Shown piece after piece: positions 53,245 to 62,328 of a DNA stretch of 64,000 nucleotides (within the stretch, counting starts at the first letter, position 1; every line of letters starts with the position of its first letter). The stretch is from Streptomyces pluripotens (lineage in GTDB: Bacteria > Actinomycetota > Actinomycetes > Streptomycetales > Streptomycetaceae), in NCBI RefSeq assembly GCF_000802245.2, contig NZ_CP021080.1, positions 248,001 through 312,000 of the forward strand, in the 5' to 3' direction. Under the pieces are notes generated by a model that was given only the letters and a program-made list of their open reading frames with translations, was not told where the DNA came from and did no database searches. The position numbers and the translations under genes were made by a program.

Positions 53245-54546
53245 TCACGCTTCATCGCGTGCCATCGCCAGCAGCCGATCCAACACGCGGGGCGCGCCCG
53301 CGCGCAGGCCGTCGTGCTCGAACTCGTCGGTGACCCAGGTGCGCAGGCCGCGGATCGCCCGGGCCGTCTCCAGGGAGTGGGTGGTGTCGACGTACATGTC
53401 GTCGTGGTAGACGGCCGCGACGACCTGGACCTCGTTGACGGCGAGGCGGGCCGGGTCGTACAGCGGGCGCCAGTCAGTGCGGGCGGCGAGCAGGCCGGCC
53501 GTCTCGCGCAGGGGGCGCAAGGCCGGGTCGTTGTCGAACAGCCAGGGGTGGACCGTTTCTCCGGTGAAGAGGACCGGGGCGTCGCCCTTGACCGCCTTCG
53601 ATGCGTCGAACTGCGGGAACTCAGCGCGGACGCGTTCGGCGGCCCAGGCTGTGGGCCGGGCGTCCTGGGCGTAGATCGCCTCGTGAACGAGCGCGTAGAG
53701 GGGGTGGCCGGCGTACGACAGCAGGGCCTGAACCTGCTCCTGGAAGGCGTCGGACAGGTCGATGCCGTCCGCGGTACGCACGAAGGCGTCCTCCAGGAGG
53801 TGGTGCAGGCGGTGGCTGCCGTCGCTCGTGCCGAGCATCAGGCCGAGGGACTGGAAGGCTTCCACCGTGAAGCGGTAGCCGTTGGGGAGCACGACGTCGT
53901 GGGAGAGGAGGTGTTCGGCGATACGACGCGCCCGCTCGACGTCCTGCGGGTAGCGGGCGTAGTGCGCGACGACCTTGCGCTCTGTGCGCGGATAGGCCGC
54001 GCGGTAGACGTCGTCGGCCTGGGCGTGCAGAGAGGGCAAGCCGCCGGTGATCACCGCGCTCTCCAGGCCCTCGGGGGCGAGGGAAAGGTACGACACCGTG
54101 CAGAAGCCGCCGAAGCTCTGACCGAGTACGGTCCACGGGGCACCGCCGGTGACAACGGGGCGGATGGTCTCGCAGTCGCGGACGATCGAGTCGGCGCGGA
54201 AGCGGGTGAGGTGGTCAGCCTGCTCGGCAGGACCGCCGCGCAGGGGGAGCGTCTGCCTGGTGGCCGGTGAGGAACGGCCGGTGCCGCGCTGGTCGAGGAG
54301 GAGGACCCGATAGTCCTTCAGTGCCCGGTCGAGCCAGGCCTGGCGTCCGATGAAACGATTCGCCCCGAACCCGGGACCACCCTGGAGGTACAGCAGCCAG
54401 GGCAACTCTTGCCCGGCCCTGTCGCTCGCGACCGCCTCACGGGCGTACAACTCGATGGTCTCGCCGTCCGGGTCGTCGTGGTCGAGGGGCACGGTGAAGT
54501 GGCGGTCGGTGAGGACGACGCCGGGCTGGCGGTAGCTGCGGCTCAA
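53245..54546 (-). CDS. Alpha/beta-hydrolase of the proline-iminopeptidase (S33) type
   Basis: 433 residues. QGGPGFGANRF supplies the oxyanion loop, LDQRGTGRSSP follows, VLGQSFGGFCTVSYL has the nucleophile Ser, and a catalytic Asp/His pair is expected late (VAAVYHDDMYVD). The pattern matches Streptomyces prolyl aminopeptidase-like peptidases. The TTG at 54544-54546 follows GGGAG by five bases, giving the usual length for the family; longer starts are possible. No signal peptide is seen, so it is cytoplasmic. Confidence 0.85.
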   Translation of the reverse strand: MSRSYRQPGVVLTDRHFTVPLDHDDPDGETIELYAREAVASDRAGQELPWLLYLQGGPGFGANRFIGRQAWLDRALKDYRVLLLDQRGTGRSSPATRQTLPLRGGPAEQADHLTRFRADSIVRDCETIRPVVTGGAPWTVLGQSFGGFCTVSYLSLAPEGLESAVITGGLPSLHAQADDVYRAAYPRTERKVVAHYARYPQDVERARRIAEHLLSHDVVLPNGYRFTVEAFQSLGLMLGTSDGSHRLHHLLEDAFVRTADGIDLSDAFQEQVQALLSYAGHPLYALVHEAIYAQDARPTAWAAERVRAEFPQFDASKAVKGDAPVLFTGETVHPWLFDNDPALRPLRETAGLLAARTDWRPLYDPARLAVNEVQVVAAVYHDDMYVDTTHSLETARAIRGLRTWVTDEFEHDGLRAGAPRVLDRLLAMARDEA

Positions 54547-54789
54547 CGGGTCTCCCGGGACGGCTGCGACGACGGACGCATTCCAGTTCAGCACACCAGT
54601 GTGCACCGCCGAGCCCCGGGAGTCCGGATCACGGATCAGCGGCCCGGCTGCTGGGAGGGCGCCCCGCCGCAGCACCGGCCGTCTCCGGTGCACCGGTGTC
54701 CGGCCCGCCACGCAGTGAGCGTGCTATCCCCCCGACGGTGTACGCCTACTACCCTGCACTCGTCCGATGACCGACCCCGAGGAGCCCCG

Positions 54790-55545
54790 ATGCGTGTCGG
54801 CCTGTTCCTGACCTGTGTCAACGACACGCTCTATCCGGATACCGGCCGCGCCGTGGTGAAACTGCTCACCAGGCTGGGCGTAGAGGTCGACTTCCCAATG
54901 ACCCAGACGTGTTGCGGACAGGCACACTACAACACCGGCTACCGGCATCAGGCGGAGCCGCTCGCCTGGCACTTCTCCGATGTCTTCGGCGCGTACGAGG
55001 CAATCGTGACGCCCTCCGGATCGTGCGGGGCGATGGTGCGGGAGCTGTATCCGCGGATGGGTGAACGGGCAGCCGCCGAGGGGCGCGGAGACGCGCTCAC
55101 GCGAGCCCTGGCGCCGGTGGTGCCCAAGACGTTCGAGCTGACGGAGTTCCTGGTGGACGTGCTGGGCGTGACGGACGTGGGCGCCTGCTACCCGCACAAG
55201 GTCACCTACCACCCGACCTGCCACGGACTGCGCGGTCTGGGGTTGGCCGACCGGCCCCGCAGGCTTCTTCAGGCGGTCAGAGGCCTGGAGCTGGTCGAAC
55301 TACCCGGAGCCGAGGAGTGTTGTGGGTTCGGCGGCACGTTCGCGCTGAAGAACGCCGAGCTGTCTGCGGCCATGGGCGCGGACAAAGTGCGAAGTGCTGA
55401 GTCGACGGGCGCGGACGTGCTGTGCGCCGCCGACAACTCCTGTCTGATGCACCTCGGCGGGACGATGAGCCGGTTGCAGTCGGACATGCGACCGGTGCAC
55501 ATCGCGGAGATCCTGGCGAGCGCGGAGGAGGACCCGGCGGTATGA
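54790..55545 (+). CDS. lutA: L-lactate dehydrogenase complex Fe-S subunit LutA
   Basis: 251 residues with two cysteine-rich CCG domains (QTCCGQAHYNTG and ECCGFGGTFALKN; plus PTCHGLRGLG), the LutA/YkgE/GlcF-type pattern. LutABC oxidises L-lactate to pyruvate and passes electrons to the respiratory chain. The ATG follows GAGGAG. Its last codon overlaps the lutB start by the ATGA arrangement, so translation is coupled. Confidence 0.93.
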   Translation: MRVGLFLTCVNDTLYPDTGRAVVKLLTRLGVEVDFPMTQTCCGQAHYNTGYRHQAEPLAWHFSDVFGAYEAIVTPSGSCGAMVRELYPRMGERAAAEGRGDALTRALAPVVPKTFELTEFLVDVLGVTDVGACYPHKVTYHPTCHGLRGLGLADRPRRLLQAVRGLELVELPGAEECCGFGGTFALKNAELSAAMGADKVRSAESTGADVLCAADNSCLMHLGGTMSRLQSDMRPVHIAEILASAEEDPAV

Positions 55546-57020
55546 GCGGAACGTTCGTGGGCATGCCGGCTTTTCCGGAAGCAGCGAGCCGAGCCGTCCG
55601 TGACGCAACCCTGCGCGGCAATCTACGGCACGCCACGCACACCATTCGCGCCAAACGAGCCCAGGCGGTGGCCGAGTTGTCCGACTGGGCGGCGCTCAGG
55701 ACGGCAGGTATGCGGATCAAGGAGCACACGCTGCGTCACCTCGACCGGTATCTCGTGCAGTTGGAGGAGTCGGTCACGGCGGCCGGTGGGACGGTCCACT
55801 GGGCCCTCGACGCCGAAGAGGCCAACCGGATCGTGACCCGCCTGGTCCAGGAGACCGGAGAGTCGGAGGTGGTCAAGGTCAAGTCGATGGCCACCCAGGA
55901 GATCGGGCTCAACGAAGCCCTCGCGGCAGAGGGCATCCGTGCCTACGAGACCGATCTCGCCGAGTTGATCGTGCAGTTGGGTAAGGACCGCCCCTCGCAC
56001 ATTCTGGTTCCGGCCATCCACCGCAACCGGGGGGAGATCCGGGACATCTTCCGCACCGAGATGGGCCGGTGGGGAAGGCCCGCTCCCGAGGGGCTGACCG
56101 ACGCGCCCGCCGAACTCGCCGAGGCGGCCCGCCGGCATCTGCGGGAGAAGTTCCTGCGGGCCAAGGTCGGCATCTCCGGCGCCAACTTCATGGTCGCCGA
56201 GACCGGCACCCTGGTCGTCGTAGAGTCCGAGGGGAACGGCCGGATGTGCCTGACCCTGCCACAGACGCTGATCTCGGTCGTGGGCATTGAGAAGGTGGTA
56301 CCGGCCTGGCGGGACCTGGAGGTCTTCCTCCAGACACTCCCCCGCTCCGCCACCGCCGAACGCATGAACCCGTACACGAGCATGTGGACTGGCACCACAG
56401 ACGGCGACGGCCCCCGCACCTTCCATCTCGTCCTACTCGACAACGGCCGCACCGACACCCTCGCCGACCGGGTCGGCCGCCAGGCCCTGCGCTGCATCCG
56501 CTGTTCGGCCTGCCTGAACGTCTGCCCGGTGTACGAGCGGGCGGGCGGGCACGCCTACGGCTCGGTCTACCCAGGCCCGATCGGAGCCATCCTCAGCCCG
56601 CAACTACGGGGCACGGCGAGCGCGATCGATGCCTCCCTGCCCTACGCGTCCTCCCTGTGCGGTGCGTGCTACGACGTCTGTCCGGTCGCCATCGACATCC
56701 CCGAGGTGCTGGTGCACCTGCGGGAACGGGTGGTGGAGGGCGGACCCGCGGTGCGGGAGGGAAACAGGGTCGTACTCAAGCCCGCCAAAGGGCACGCGGC
56801 CGAACGAGCGGCCATGCGGGCGGCACGCTGGGCCTTCACCCGTCCCGGCGCCCTCCGTGCCGGGCAGCGCCTGGCCTCTGGCACCCGTCGGCTGCATCCG
56901 CGCACGCTGCCGGGACCGGGCCGGGCGTGGAGTGGCACCCGGGATCTCCCGGCCGTGCCGGTGGAGCCCTTCCGGGACTGGTGGCAGCGCACGCACGGCG
57001 GGAAGGAAGGCACCGGGTGA
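55542..57020 (+). CDS. lutB: L-lactate dehydrogenase complex Fe-S protein LutB
   Basis: 492 residues. The N-terminal DUF162-like region (about 60-300; SMATQEIGLNEAL, GANFMVAETGTLVVVESEGNGRM) is followed by two 4Fe-4S motifs, C318-x2-C321-x2-C324-x3-C328 and C373-x2-C376-x3-C380. A basic C-terminal tail ends with WWQRTHGG. This is the full LutB architecture. Start and stop overlap both neighbours by 4 bases. Confidence 0.95.
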   Translation: MSGTFVGMPAFPEAASRAVRDATLRGNLRHATHTIRAKRAQAVAELSDWAALRTAGMRIKEHTLRHLDRYLVQLEESVTAAGGTVHWALDAEEANRIVTRLVQETGESEVVKVKSMATQEIGLNEALAAEGIRAYETDLAELIVQLGKDRPSHILVPAIHRNRGEIRDIFRTEMGRWGRPAPEGLTDAPAELAEAARRHLREKFLRAKVGISGANFMVAETGTLVVVESEGNGRMCLTLPQTLISVVGIEKVVPAWRDLEVFLQTLPRSATAERMNPYTSMWTGTTDGDGPRTFHLVLLDNGRTDTLADRVGRQALRCIRCSACLNVCPVYERAGGHAYGSVYPGPIGAILSPQLRGTASAIDASLPYASSLCGACYDVCPVAIDIPEVLVHLRERVVEGGPAVREGNRVVLKPAKGHAAERAAMRAARWAFTRPGALRAGQRLASGTRRLHPRTLPGPGRAWSGTRDLPAVPVEPFRDWWQRTHGGKEGTG

Positions 57021-57658
57021 GCAGCAGGGAACGGATTCTGGGTCGGGTGCGGCGAGCGCTCACCGATGTGGTGCCGGACGGCAGGACCTCTACCGAGGCC
57101 GTGCCCCGAAACTATCTGCGCGCGCACGGAGAACGGAGCACCGAGCAGACGGTGCAACTACTCGCGGAGAACCTGACGGACTACCGAGCGATCGTGCACC
57201 GCTGCGACGCGGAACAGCTTCCGGATCTCGTCATGCGGCTGCTGGCGGAGCACGGCACACAAGAGGTACTGGTTCCATCCGGGCTACCACCGGCATGGTT
57301 GTCCGCCGCCGACCCCGTCCGGCTCGCCGACCGGGCGACGAGCACGGCACACGAACTGGACCGGGTGGACAGCGTGGTGACCGGTTGCACCCTGGCGATC
57401 GCCGAGACCGGCACCCTCGTCCTGGACGGCTCCCCCGGTCAGGGCCGGCGCCGCATCTCACTCATTCCGGACCACCACATCTGTGTCGTCCGGGTCCCGG
57501 ACCAGGTCGTCGCCTCCGTCCCACAGGCCCTCGAACGCCTCGACCCGGCCCGTCCCTCAACCTGGATCTCCGGCCCATCGGCCACCAGCGACATCGAGCT
57601 GAACCGGGTGGAGGGCGTCCACGGACCACGCAAGCTGGACGTCGTCCTGCTCGGCTGA
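57017..57658 (+). CDS. lutC: LutC, DUF162 subunit of the L-lactate oxidation complex
   Basis: 213 residues with a DUF162/LUD fold: VVTGCTLAIAETGTLVLDGSPGQGRRRISLIPDHHICVV and the closing NRVEGVHGPRKLDVVLLG. The GTG overlaps the lutB stop (GTGA). It is the final gene of lutABC and is followed by a very long hairpin. No FadR-type LutR regulator or lactate permease is in the window. Confidence 0.94.
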   Translation: MSSRERILGRVRRALTDVVPDGRTSTEAVPRNYLRAHGERSTEQTVQLLAENLTDYRAIVHRCDAEQLPDLVMRLLAEHGTQEVLVPSGLPPAWLSAADPVRLADRATSTAHELDRVDSVVTGCTLAIAETGTLVLDGSPGQGRRRISLIPDHHICVVRVPDQVVASVPQALERLDPARPSTWISGPSATSDIELNRVEGVHGPRKLDVVLLG

Positions 57659-57808
57659 GAAGACGCCGGCCGCCACTCCGACACCACGCCGCCGTGTCGC
57701 CGCCCCGCAGACGATCAAGCCCTGCTCTTGCGGCCCTCGACGGACAAGCCCGTCCCGCCCGCCGAGGGCCGCAGGAGACGGGCCGTGTGCACGTCCCCAC
57801 GTCCTGCC

Positions 57809-57877
57809 GTCACCCGGCGCTCTGGGACGACCTGCTTCGGTCGTCCCAGAGCGCCGGGTGACGAATCGCCGGGTGAC
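57809..57877. terminator. 24-bp perfect hairpin after lutC, with a third copy of one arm
   Basis: The arm at 57809-57832 pairs without mismatch with 57839-57862 over a 6-base loop (TGCTTC). The tip of the right arm, CGCCGGGTGAC, is repeated at 57867-57877. It lies 150 bp past lutC and before the MoxR gene. Termination is the simplest role; the extra copy suggests a duplication or alternative pairing. Confidence 0.75.
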
Positions 57878-57941
57878 AGCGTGCTGAACAAGCGCTTAGA
57901 TAGGAGTCTGACCCTGCTCCTCGACCCTGCCGGAGGCCCCG

Positions 57942-58808
57942 TTGTTCACATCCGTCGACGATGTCTCCGCCCGTCTCGCCGAGACCGGCTATCTCGCCTC
58001 CCCCGCCGTCGCCACCACCGTCTTCCTGGCTGCCCAGTTGGGTAAACCGCTCTTGGTCGAGGGCCCGGCCGGGGTGGGGAAGACCGAGCTGGCCAAGGCC
58101 GTCGCCCAAGTGGCCGAGGCCAGGCTGGTCCGGCTCCAGTGCTACGAGGGCGTGGATGAGTCCCGGGCCCTGTACGAGTGGAACCACGCCAAGCAGTTGC
58201 TGCGCATCAGCGCAGGTCGCGACGAGAGCTGGGACGAGACCCGGACCGACATCTTCAGCGAGGAGTTCCTGCTCCCGCGTCCACTGCTCACCGCCATCCG
58301 CGGCGACGCGCCCACGGTGCTGCTCATCGACGAGACCGACAAGGCCGACGTCGAGATGGAGGGATTGCTCCTCGAAGTACTCAGCGACTTCCAGGTCACG
58401 GTTCCGGAGCTGGGCACGGTCACCGCGACGCGCCGCCCCTTCGTCGTCCTCACCTCCAACGCCGGCCGGGAGCTATCCGAAGCGCTGCGCCGGCGCTGCC
58501 TGTTCCTGCACATCGGCTTCCCGGAGGAGGAGTTGGAGCGTCGGATCGTACGGCTGAAGGTGCCGGAACTCGGCGAGGCGCTGACCGCATCGGTGGTCCG
58601 GGTGATCGGGGCACTGCGCGCGATGGACCTGCGGAAGGTGCCGTCCGTCGCCGAGACCGTCGACTGGGCGCGCACCCTGCTGGCCCTCGGCGCCGGCACG
58701 CTGGACGAGACGGTCGTCCGGGACAGTCTCGGGGTGATCCTCAAGCACCAGGACGACATCCAGAAGGCGGCCGCCAAGCTCGACCTGGGTGACCTGGGCG
58801 CGCTGTGA
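57942..58808 (+). CDS. MoxR-family AAA+ ATPase
   Basis: 288 residues. Walker A GPAGVGKT (41-48) and Walker B VLLIDETDKAD (about 127-137), sensor TSNAGRELSEALRRRCLF and the C-terminal lid are present. MoxR ATPases act as chaperones for assembly or metal insertion together with VWA proteins. The TTG start follows GGAGG by five bases. The stop overlaps the VWA gene start (GTGA). The target protein is not evident; a CO-dehydrogenase operon is absent here. Confidence 0.92.
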   Translation: MFTSVDDVSARLAETGYLASPAVATTVFLAAQLGKPLLVEGPAGVGKTELAKAVAQVAEARLVRLQCYEGVDESRALYEWNHAKQLLRISAGRDESWDETRTDIFSEEFLLPRPLLTAIRGDAPTVLLIDETDKADVEMEGLLLEVLSDFQVTVPELGTVTATRRPFVVLTSNAGRELSEALRRRCLFLHIGFPEEELERRIVRLKVPELGEALTASVVRVIGALRAMDLRKVPSVAETVDWARTLLALGAGTLDETVVRDSLGVILKHQDDIQKAAAKLDLGDLGAL

Positions 58809-60157
58809 CCGCTCTCACCGAGCGAATCACCGGCCTGGTCGGGGCGCTGCGCACACACGGCGTGCGGATCGGCACCGGGGAGACCGTGGACGCGGCCCGA
58901 GCCGTGGCAACACTGGGCCTCGCCGACCGGGAACTGCTGCGCGAGGGTCTGGCCGCGACGCTGCTGCACAGCACGGCTCAACGGGCTGTGTTCGACCCGA
59001 TCTTCGACCTGTACTTTCCGCACAGGACCGGCGGGACGAACCACGATCCGGCGGACCGGGAGCTGCTGCGCGACCGGCTGGCCGAGGCACTGACCGCCGA
59101 CGACCGGGCACAGCTCGCCCGGCTGGCCGCCGAGGCAGTCGACGGCCTGGGCGGTTACGGAAGTTCGCCGGACTCGGACGGCTGGTCGGCTTACCAGACC
59201 CTCGAACGGCTCCGCCCGCAGACCCTGCTGGCCCGGGTGCGCACCGATGCCCGGAGCCGGGACGGGAGCGGCGCGACCTTCACGGACCGGCTGCTGGACG
59301 ACGAGATCCGGCACCGCATCGAGGCGTTCCGACGGATGGTCGGGGCGGAAGCGCGCCGCCGGGTCGCAGAGCGGCGGGGGCGGGACGAGATCGCCCGACG
59401 GGCCATCAGGCCGACCGCCGACCGGGTGGACTTCCTGTCCGCGGGACGGGACCAGCTGGCCGAACTGCGTAGGACGGTGTCGCCACTCGCCCGCAAACTG
59501 GCCACGCGCCTCGCCGCGCGCCGCCGGCGTGCCGCCCGCGGCACGATCGATCTGCGCCGCACCCTGCGCTCCTCATTGTCCACGGGCGGGGTGCCGATGC
59601 GCCCGGTGTTGCGTCGGCGCCGCCCGGTCCGACCCGAACTGGTACTCCTCTGCGACGTCTCGGGCTCGGTGTCCGGCTTCTCGGACTTCACGATGTTGCT
59701 GGTGCAGGCGCTGCACGACCAGTTCAGCAAGATTCGTGTGTTCGCCTTCGTCAACCGGCTGGACGAGGTGACGGGCCTGCTCGACCACGGCCGCGCCGAC
59801 CCCGAAGGGCTCAGTGCCCGCATCCGCGCCGAGGCCACGCTCACCGGCTGGCACGGCAGCAGCGACTACGGCGTGGCACTGGGCGAGTTCACCGAGCGGT
59901 ACGGCGCTGCCGTCGGCCCGCGCAGCACGGTGTTCGTCCTCGGGGACGCCCGGACGAACATGAGCGACCCGAACCTGCCCGCGGTCCGTGACCTCGCCCG
60001 GCGGGCGCGCCGCGTGTACTGGCTGAACCCGGAACCGCGCGACCGGTGGGGTACCGGCGACTCGGCCGCGCCGGCATACGCCGAGTTGGTCGAGATGCAC
60101 GAGTGCCGTACGGCCCGGCAGCTCGGCGCGCTGGTCGCCCGGCTGCTGCCGGTGTGA
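58805..60157 (+). CDS. VWA domain-containing CoxE-like protein
   Basis: 450 residues. A helical N-terminal region rich in Arg is followed by a von Willebrand A domain with a MIDAS motif D284-x-S286-x-S288 (LLCDVSGSVS), and the later GSSDYGVALGEF and VLGDARTNMSDP. The gene overlaps the MoxR gene by 4 bases. Together they form the MoxR/CoxE type co-chaperone pair that remodels or loads partner enzymes. The natural client is unknown. Confidence 0.9.
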   Translation: MTALTERITGLVGALRTHGVRIGTGETVDAARAVATLGLADRELLREGLAATLLHSTAQRAVFDPIFDLYFPHRTGGTNHDPADRELLRDRLAEALTADDRAQLARLAAEAVDGLGGYGSSPDSDGWSAYQTLERLRPQTLLARVRTDARSRDGSGATFTDRLLDDEIRHRIEAFRRMVGAEARRRVAERRGRDEIARRAIRPTADRVDFLSAGRDQLAELRRTVSPLARKLATRLAARRRRAARGTIDLRRTLRSSLSTGGVPMRPVLRRRRPVRPELVLLCDVSGSVSGFSDFTMLLVQALHDQFSKIRVFAFVNRLDEVTGLLDHGRADPEGLSARIRAEATLTGWHGSSDYGVALGEFTERYGAAVGPRSTVFVLGDARTNMSDPNLPAVRDLARRARRVYWLNPEPRDRWGTGDSAAPAYAELVEMHECRTARQLGALVARLLPV

Positions 60158-60340
60158 CGCGGACGCGTCCCTCGCCGAGAGCCGGCGCGGTGGGCACGTC
60201 CGCTGGGGGCTTCCGGGCGCGACATGGCCCTGGGAGGACGGACGCGCAACCCACGCTGCACGGTTGCACGAGCGCCGGCCGGGGACGGGCGGAGCAGCGG
60301 GTCAGACCCGTCATGCCGGCGGGTCCGGGACGACCGGCAG

Positions 60341-60370
60341 AGGTCGACGGAGGTCGACGGAGGTCGACGG
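60341..60370. repeat. Three perfect decamer repeats
   Basis: AGGTCGACGG occurs three times in tandem at 60341-60350, 60351-60360 and 60361-60370, followed by a near copy AGGACGGCGG. It lies in the 340-bp gap upstream of the Pro/Thr-rich secreted protein. No gene is supported in that gap. Confidence 0.65.
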
Positions 60371-60497
60371 AGGACGGCGGAAGACGCGGAGAACTTTCGT
60401 CACGCGACACCTGCAACCTGGGCCGGGGTCGGACGTCTGTCGGGATGGAGGCCTCCACCTCGACCACCTGTCCGACCCCGACCAATCGAAGGAAGTC

Positions 60498-60953
60498 ATG
60501 TCCGCACACCGTATCCCCCACCCCAGCCGGCCCCGCAGGTTGCGTACCGCCCTCGGGATCTCCGCCGCAGGCGCCGCGCTGGCCGTTGCAGGCGCCGTGA
60601 CCGCCCACGCGGTCCAGACGACCCAGGACGGCCGCCACACCACGGCCCGCTCCGACGTGACGCCCACGCCCGCTTCAGGGGCGGCGGGCAGCCAAGCGGC
60701 GCCGACCCCGGTGCCGACCCCGGTCCACACGACGACCGCGTCCCCCGTGCCGTCATCCCCCCACACAGCGACCGTGTCCCCGGCACCGGCCTCGACCAAC
60801 CACACCACCGCCCCCGCACCGGTGCCCGTGCCGACCACACCCGGGCCGGTCGCCCCCAGTCCCGTACCCACCGTCGTCGGGCACGTGCCCGGGCATCCGG
60901 CACCCGCCCCGCACCACCACGCCGCGCCGTCGCCGGTTCCGCTGCAGCACTGA
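60498..60953 (+). CDS. Pro/Thr-rich secreted protein
   Basis: 151 residues. A signal peptide (LGISAAGAALAVAGAVTAHA, cleaved after about 38) is followed only by low-complexity Pro/Thr/Ser/Val sequence (TPVPTPVHTTT, PAPVPVPTTPGPV) ending in a His-rich APHHHAA tail; there is no globular domain. It may be a cell-wall-spanning stalk or a surface mucin-like protein. The ATG follows GAAGGAA. It precedes the ECF sigma gene by 64 bp and may be its target. Confidence 0.7.
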   Translation: MSAHRIPHPSRPRRLRTALGISAAGAALAVAGAVTAHAVQTTQDGRHTTARSDVTPTPASGAAGSQAAPTPVPTPVHTTTASPVPSSPHTATVSPAPASTNHTTAPAPVPVPTTPGPVAPSPVPTVVGHVPGHPAPAPHHHAAPSPVPLQH

Positions 60954-61017
60954 GGCGGGCGGTGCGCGGGGGGAGCCGTTGCACGCCCGCTCCCCCCGCA
61001 CCCGCCCCGGGAGACCC

Positions 61018-61698
61018 ATGACCACAGCCGTACCACCGGCGGCGGCCCCACCCTGGCAGCGCCCCGTCCCCCCGCAACGCCCGGCGCCCCGGTGGCGGTT
61101 CCCGCAGGCGCTGCGGGCCCGCTTCCTCCTCCGAACCCGTGCGGGTGCACCACCGGCGGCGCCCAGCGCCGGGGACCTCGACCGTACTCAGCCCCGCAGT
61201 ACCCCTGGAACACCCCCGGGGATCGAGGAGTTGTACCACCACCGCCGACTGTCTCTGGTGCGCCTCGCGGTGCTGCTCGTGGACGACGTGCCCACGGCCG
61301 AAGACGTCGTGCAGGATGCCTTCACCGCGCTCTTCCGGCGGCACGGACACCGGCTCGCCTCACTGGACGACCCGGAGGCGTACCTCAGGACATGCGTCAT
61401 CAACGCCGCCCGCTCGGTGCTGCGCCGCCGCAGGACCGTGCGGTCGCACACCCCAGCACCCGAGGAACACGCACCCGCTCCGGAAGAAGACGTTCTCCTC
61501 CACGAGGACCACCGGGAAGTGCTGGCGGCGCTGGACACCCTGACCCGGCGTCAGCGAGAGGTGCTGGTACTGCGCTACTGGTCACATCTGACCGAGGCCG
61601 AGATCGCGGCGACCCTCGGCCTGTCGCGGGGCGCCGTCAAGTCCACCGCCAGTCGGGCGCTGGTCGCGCTCGGCCGACGTCTCGAAGGGCTGCAATGA
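61018..61698 (+). CDS. ECF RNA polymerase sigma factor, SigE-like group
   Basis: 226 residues. A disordered N-terminal extension of about 68 residues precedes region 2 (about 70-145; LVDDVPTAEDVVQDAFTALFRRHG, EAYLRTCVINAARSVLRRRR) and region 4 (about 165-225; LDTLTRRQREVLVLRYWSHLTEAEIAATLGLSRGAVKSTASRAL). The ATG follows GGGAG; a later start near residue 68 would give the usual family size. The stop overlaps a small membrane protein that probably acts as its anti-sigma factor. Confidence 0.9.
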   Translation: MTTAVPPAAAPPWQRPVPPQRPAPRWRFPQALRARFLLRTRAGAPPAAPSAGDLDRTQPRSTPGTPPGIEELYHHRRLSLVRLAVLLVDDVPTAEDVVQDAFTALFRRHGHRLASLDDPEAYLRTCVINAARSVLRRRRTVRSHTPAPEEHAPAPEEDVLLHEDHREVLAALDTLTRRQREVLVLRYWSHLTEAEIAATLGLSRGAVKSTASRALVALGRRLEGLQ

Positions 61699-62036
61699 AC
61701 GAGTCGGGTACCAGCACCACGGCAACGCCGGTGGAGGAGCGGCTGCGGGCCGCCCTGGCCGCGCGGGCGCACTCCGTCAGCCCGGCGACCCTGCGACCAC
61801 TGCGCCCACCGACCGGGGCGGTGCTGACGCGCCGGATCCTGCTGCACCGGACCGTGGTGGGCGTGCTGGTCCTGGCCGCCGTGGCGGCACTGGTCTTCTT
61901 CACCGTTCGCGATGGACCCACCCGCCCGACCGAGCCCGCCCGGCCCCCACGGCCGACCCCCGCCTCCCGCTCTCCGGTCCCGAGTCCCCTCGTCCCTTCC
62001 GCGCCCGCCCCGTCGCCATACGCATCGCAGCCGTGA
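61695..62036 (+). CDS. Small single-pass membrane protein, putative anti-sigma factor
   Basis: 113 residues. A cytoplasmic N-terminus (VEERLRAALAARAHSVSPATLRPLRPP) leads to one helix (VVGVLVLAAVAALVFFTV, about 54-71), followed by a Pro/Ser-rich extracellular tail. The start overlaps the sigma factor stop (ATGA). Many Streptomyces SigE-group factors are followed by such a protein; the zinc motif of classic anti-sigma factors is missing, so the role is inferred from position only. Confidence 0.7.
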   Translation: MNESGTSTTATPVEERLRAALAARAHSVSPATLRPLRPPTGAVLTRRILLHRTVVGVLVLAAVAALVFFTVRDGPTRPTEPARPPRPTPASRSPVPSPLVPSAPAPSPYASQP

Positions 62037-62312
62037 CCGTACCCGGCCACGGTCCGGCGCGAGCAGATCCGCCGCTGCCCCCGGTACACGGTCGGCGCCG
62101 GAGTTCTGAACCACTCCCGGGAGGGTCTCCGCTCCGGCCCACCACCACGCGGGCGCCCGGCTCCGGCTCGGATCGGCCGGCCCCGCCGGCGTGGCCCGCT
62201 ACGCCGACGCCCGCCGACGGTCACCCCGGCCGGCCCGGCCTCGGCACAGGTGACCGGCCCCGGCCACGGAACCCGCGGGTCGTCGCGCTCACCTGCCCGG
62301 CACCCGCACCGC

Positions 62313-62328
62313 TAGGTTGGGCAGCATG
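62313..62328 (+). promoter_or_regulatory. Likely -10 element of a leaderless promoter for the pirin gene
   Basis: TAGGTT (62313-62318) ends 7 bases before the ATG (62326) and there is no ribosome binding site, the spacing expected when transcription starts at the A of the start codon. The -35 box is unclear. Confidence 0.45.

Noticed and set aside
53063..53410. 115-residue plus-strand frame upstream of the peptidase-like gene
   Set aside because: No family similarity, overlaps the 3' end of the peptidase-like gene; likely decayed or noncoding DNA.
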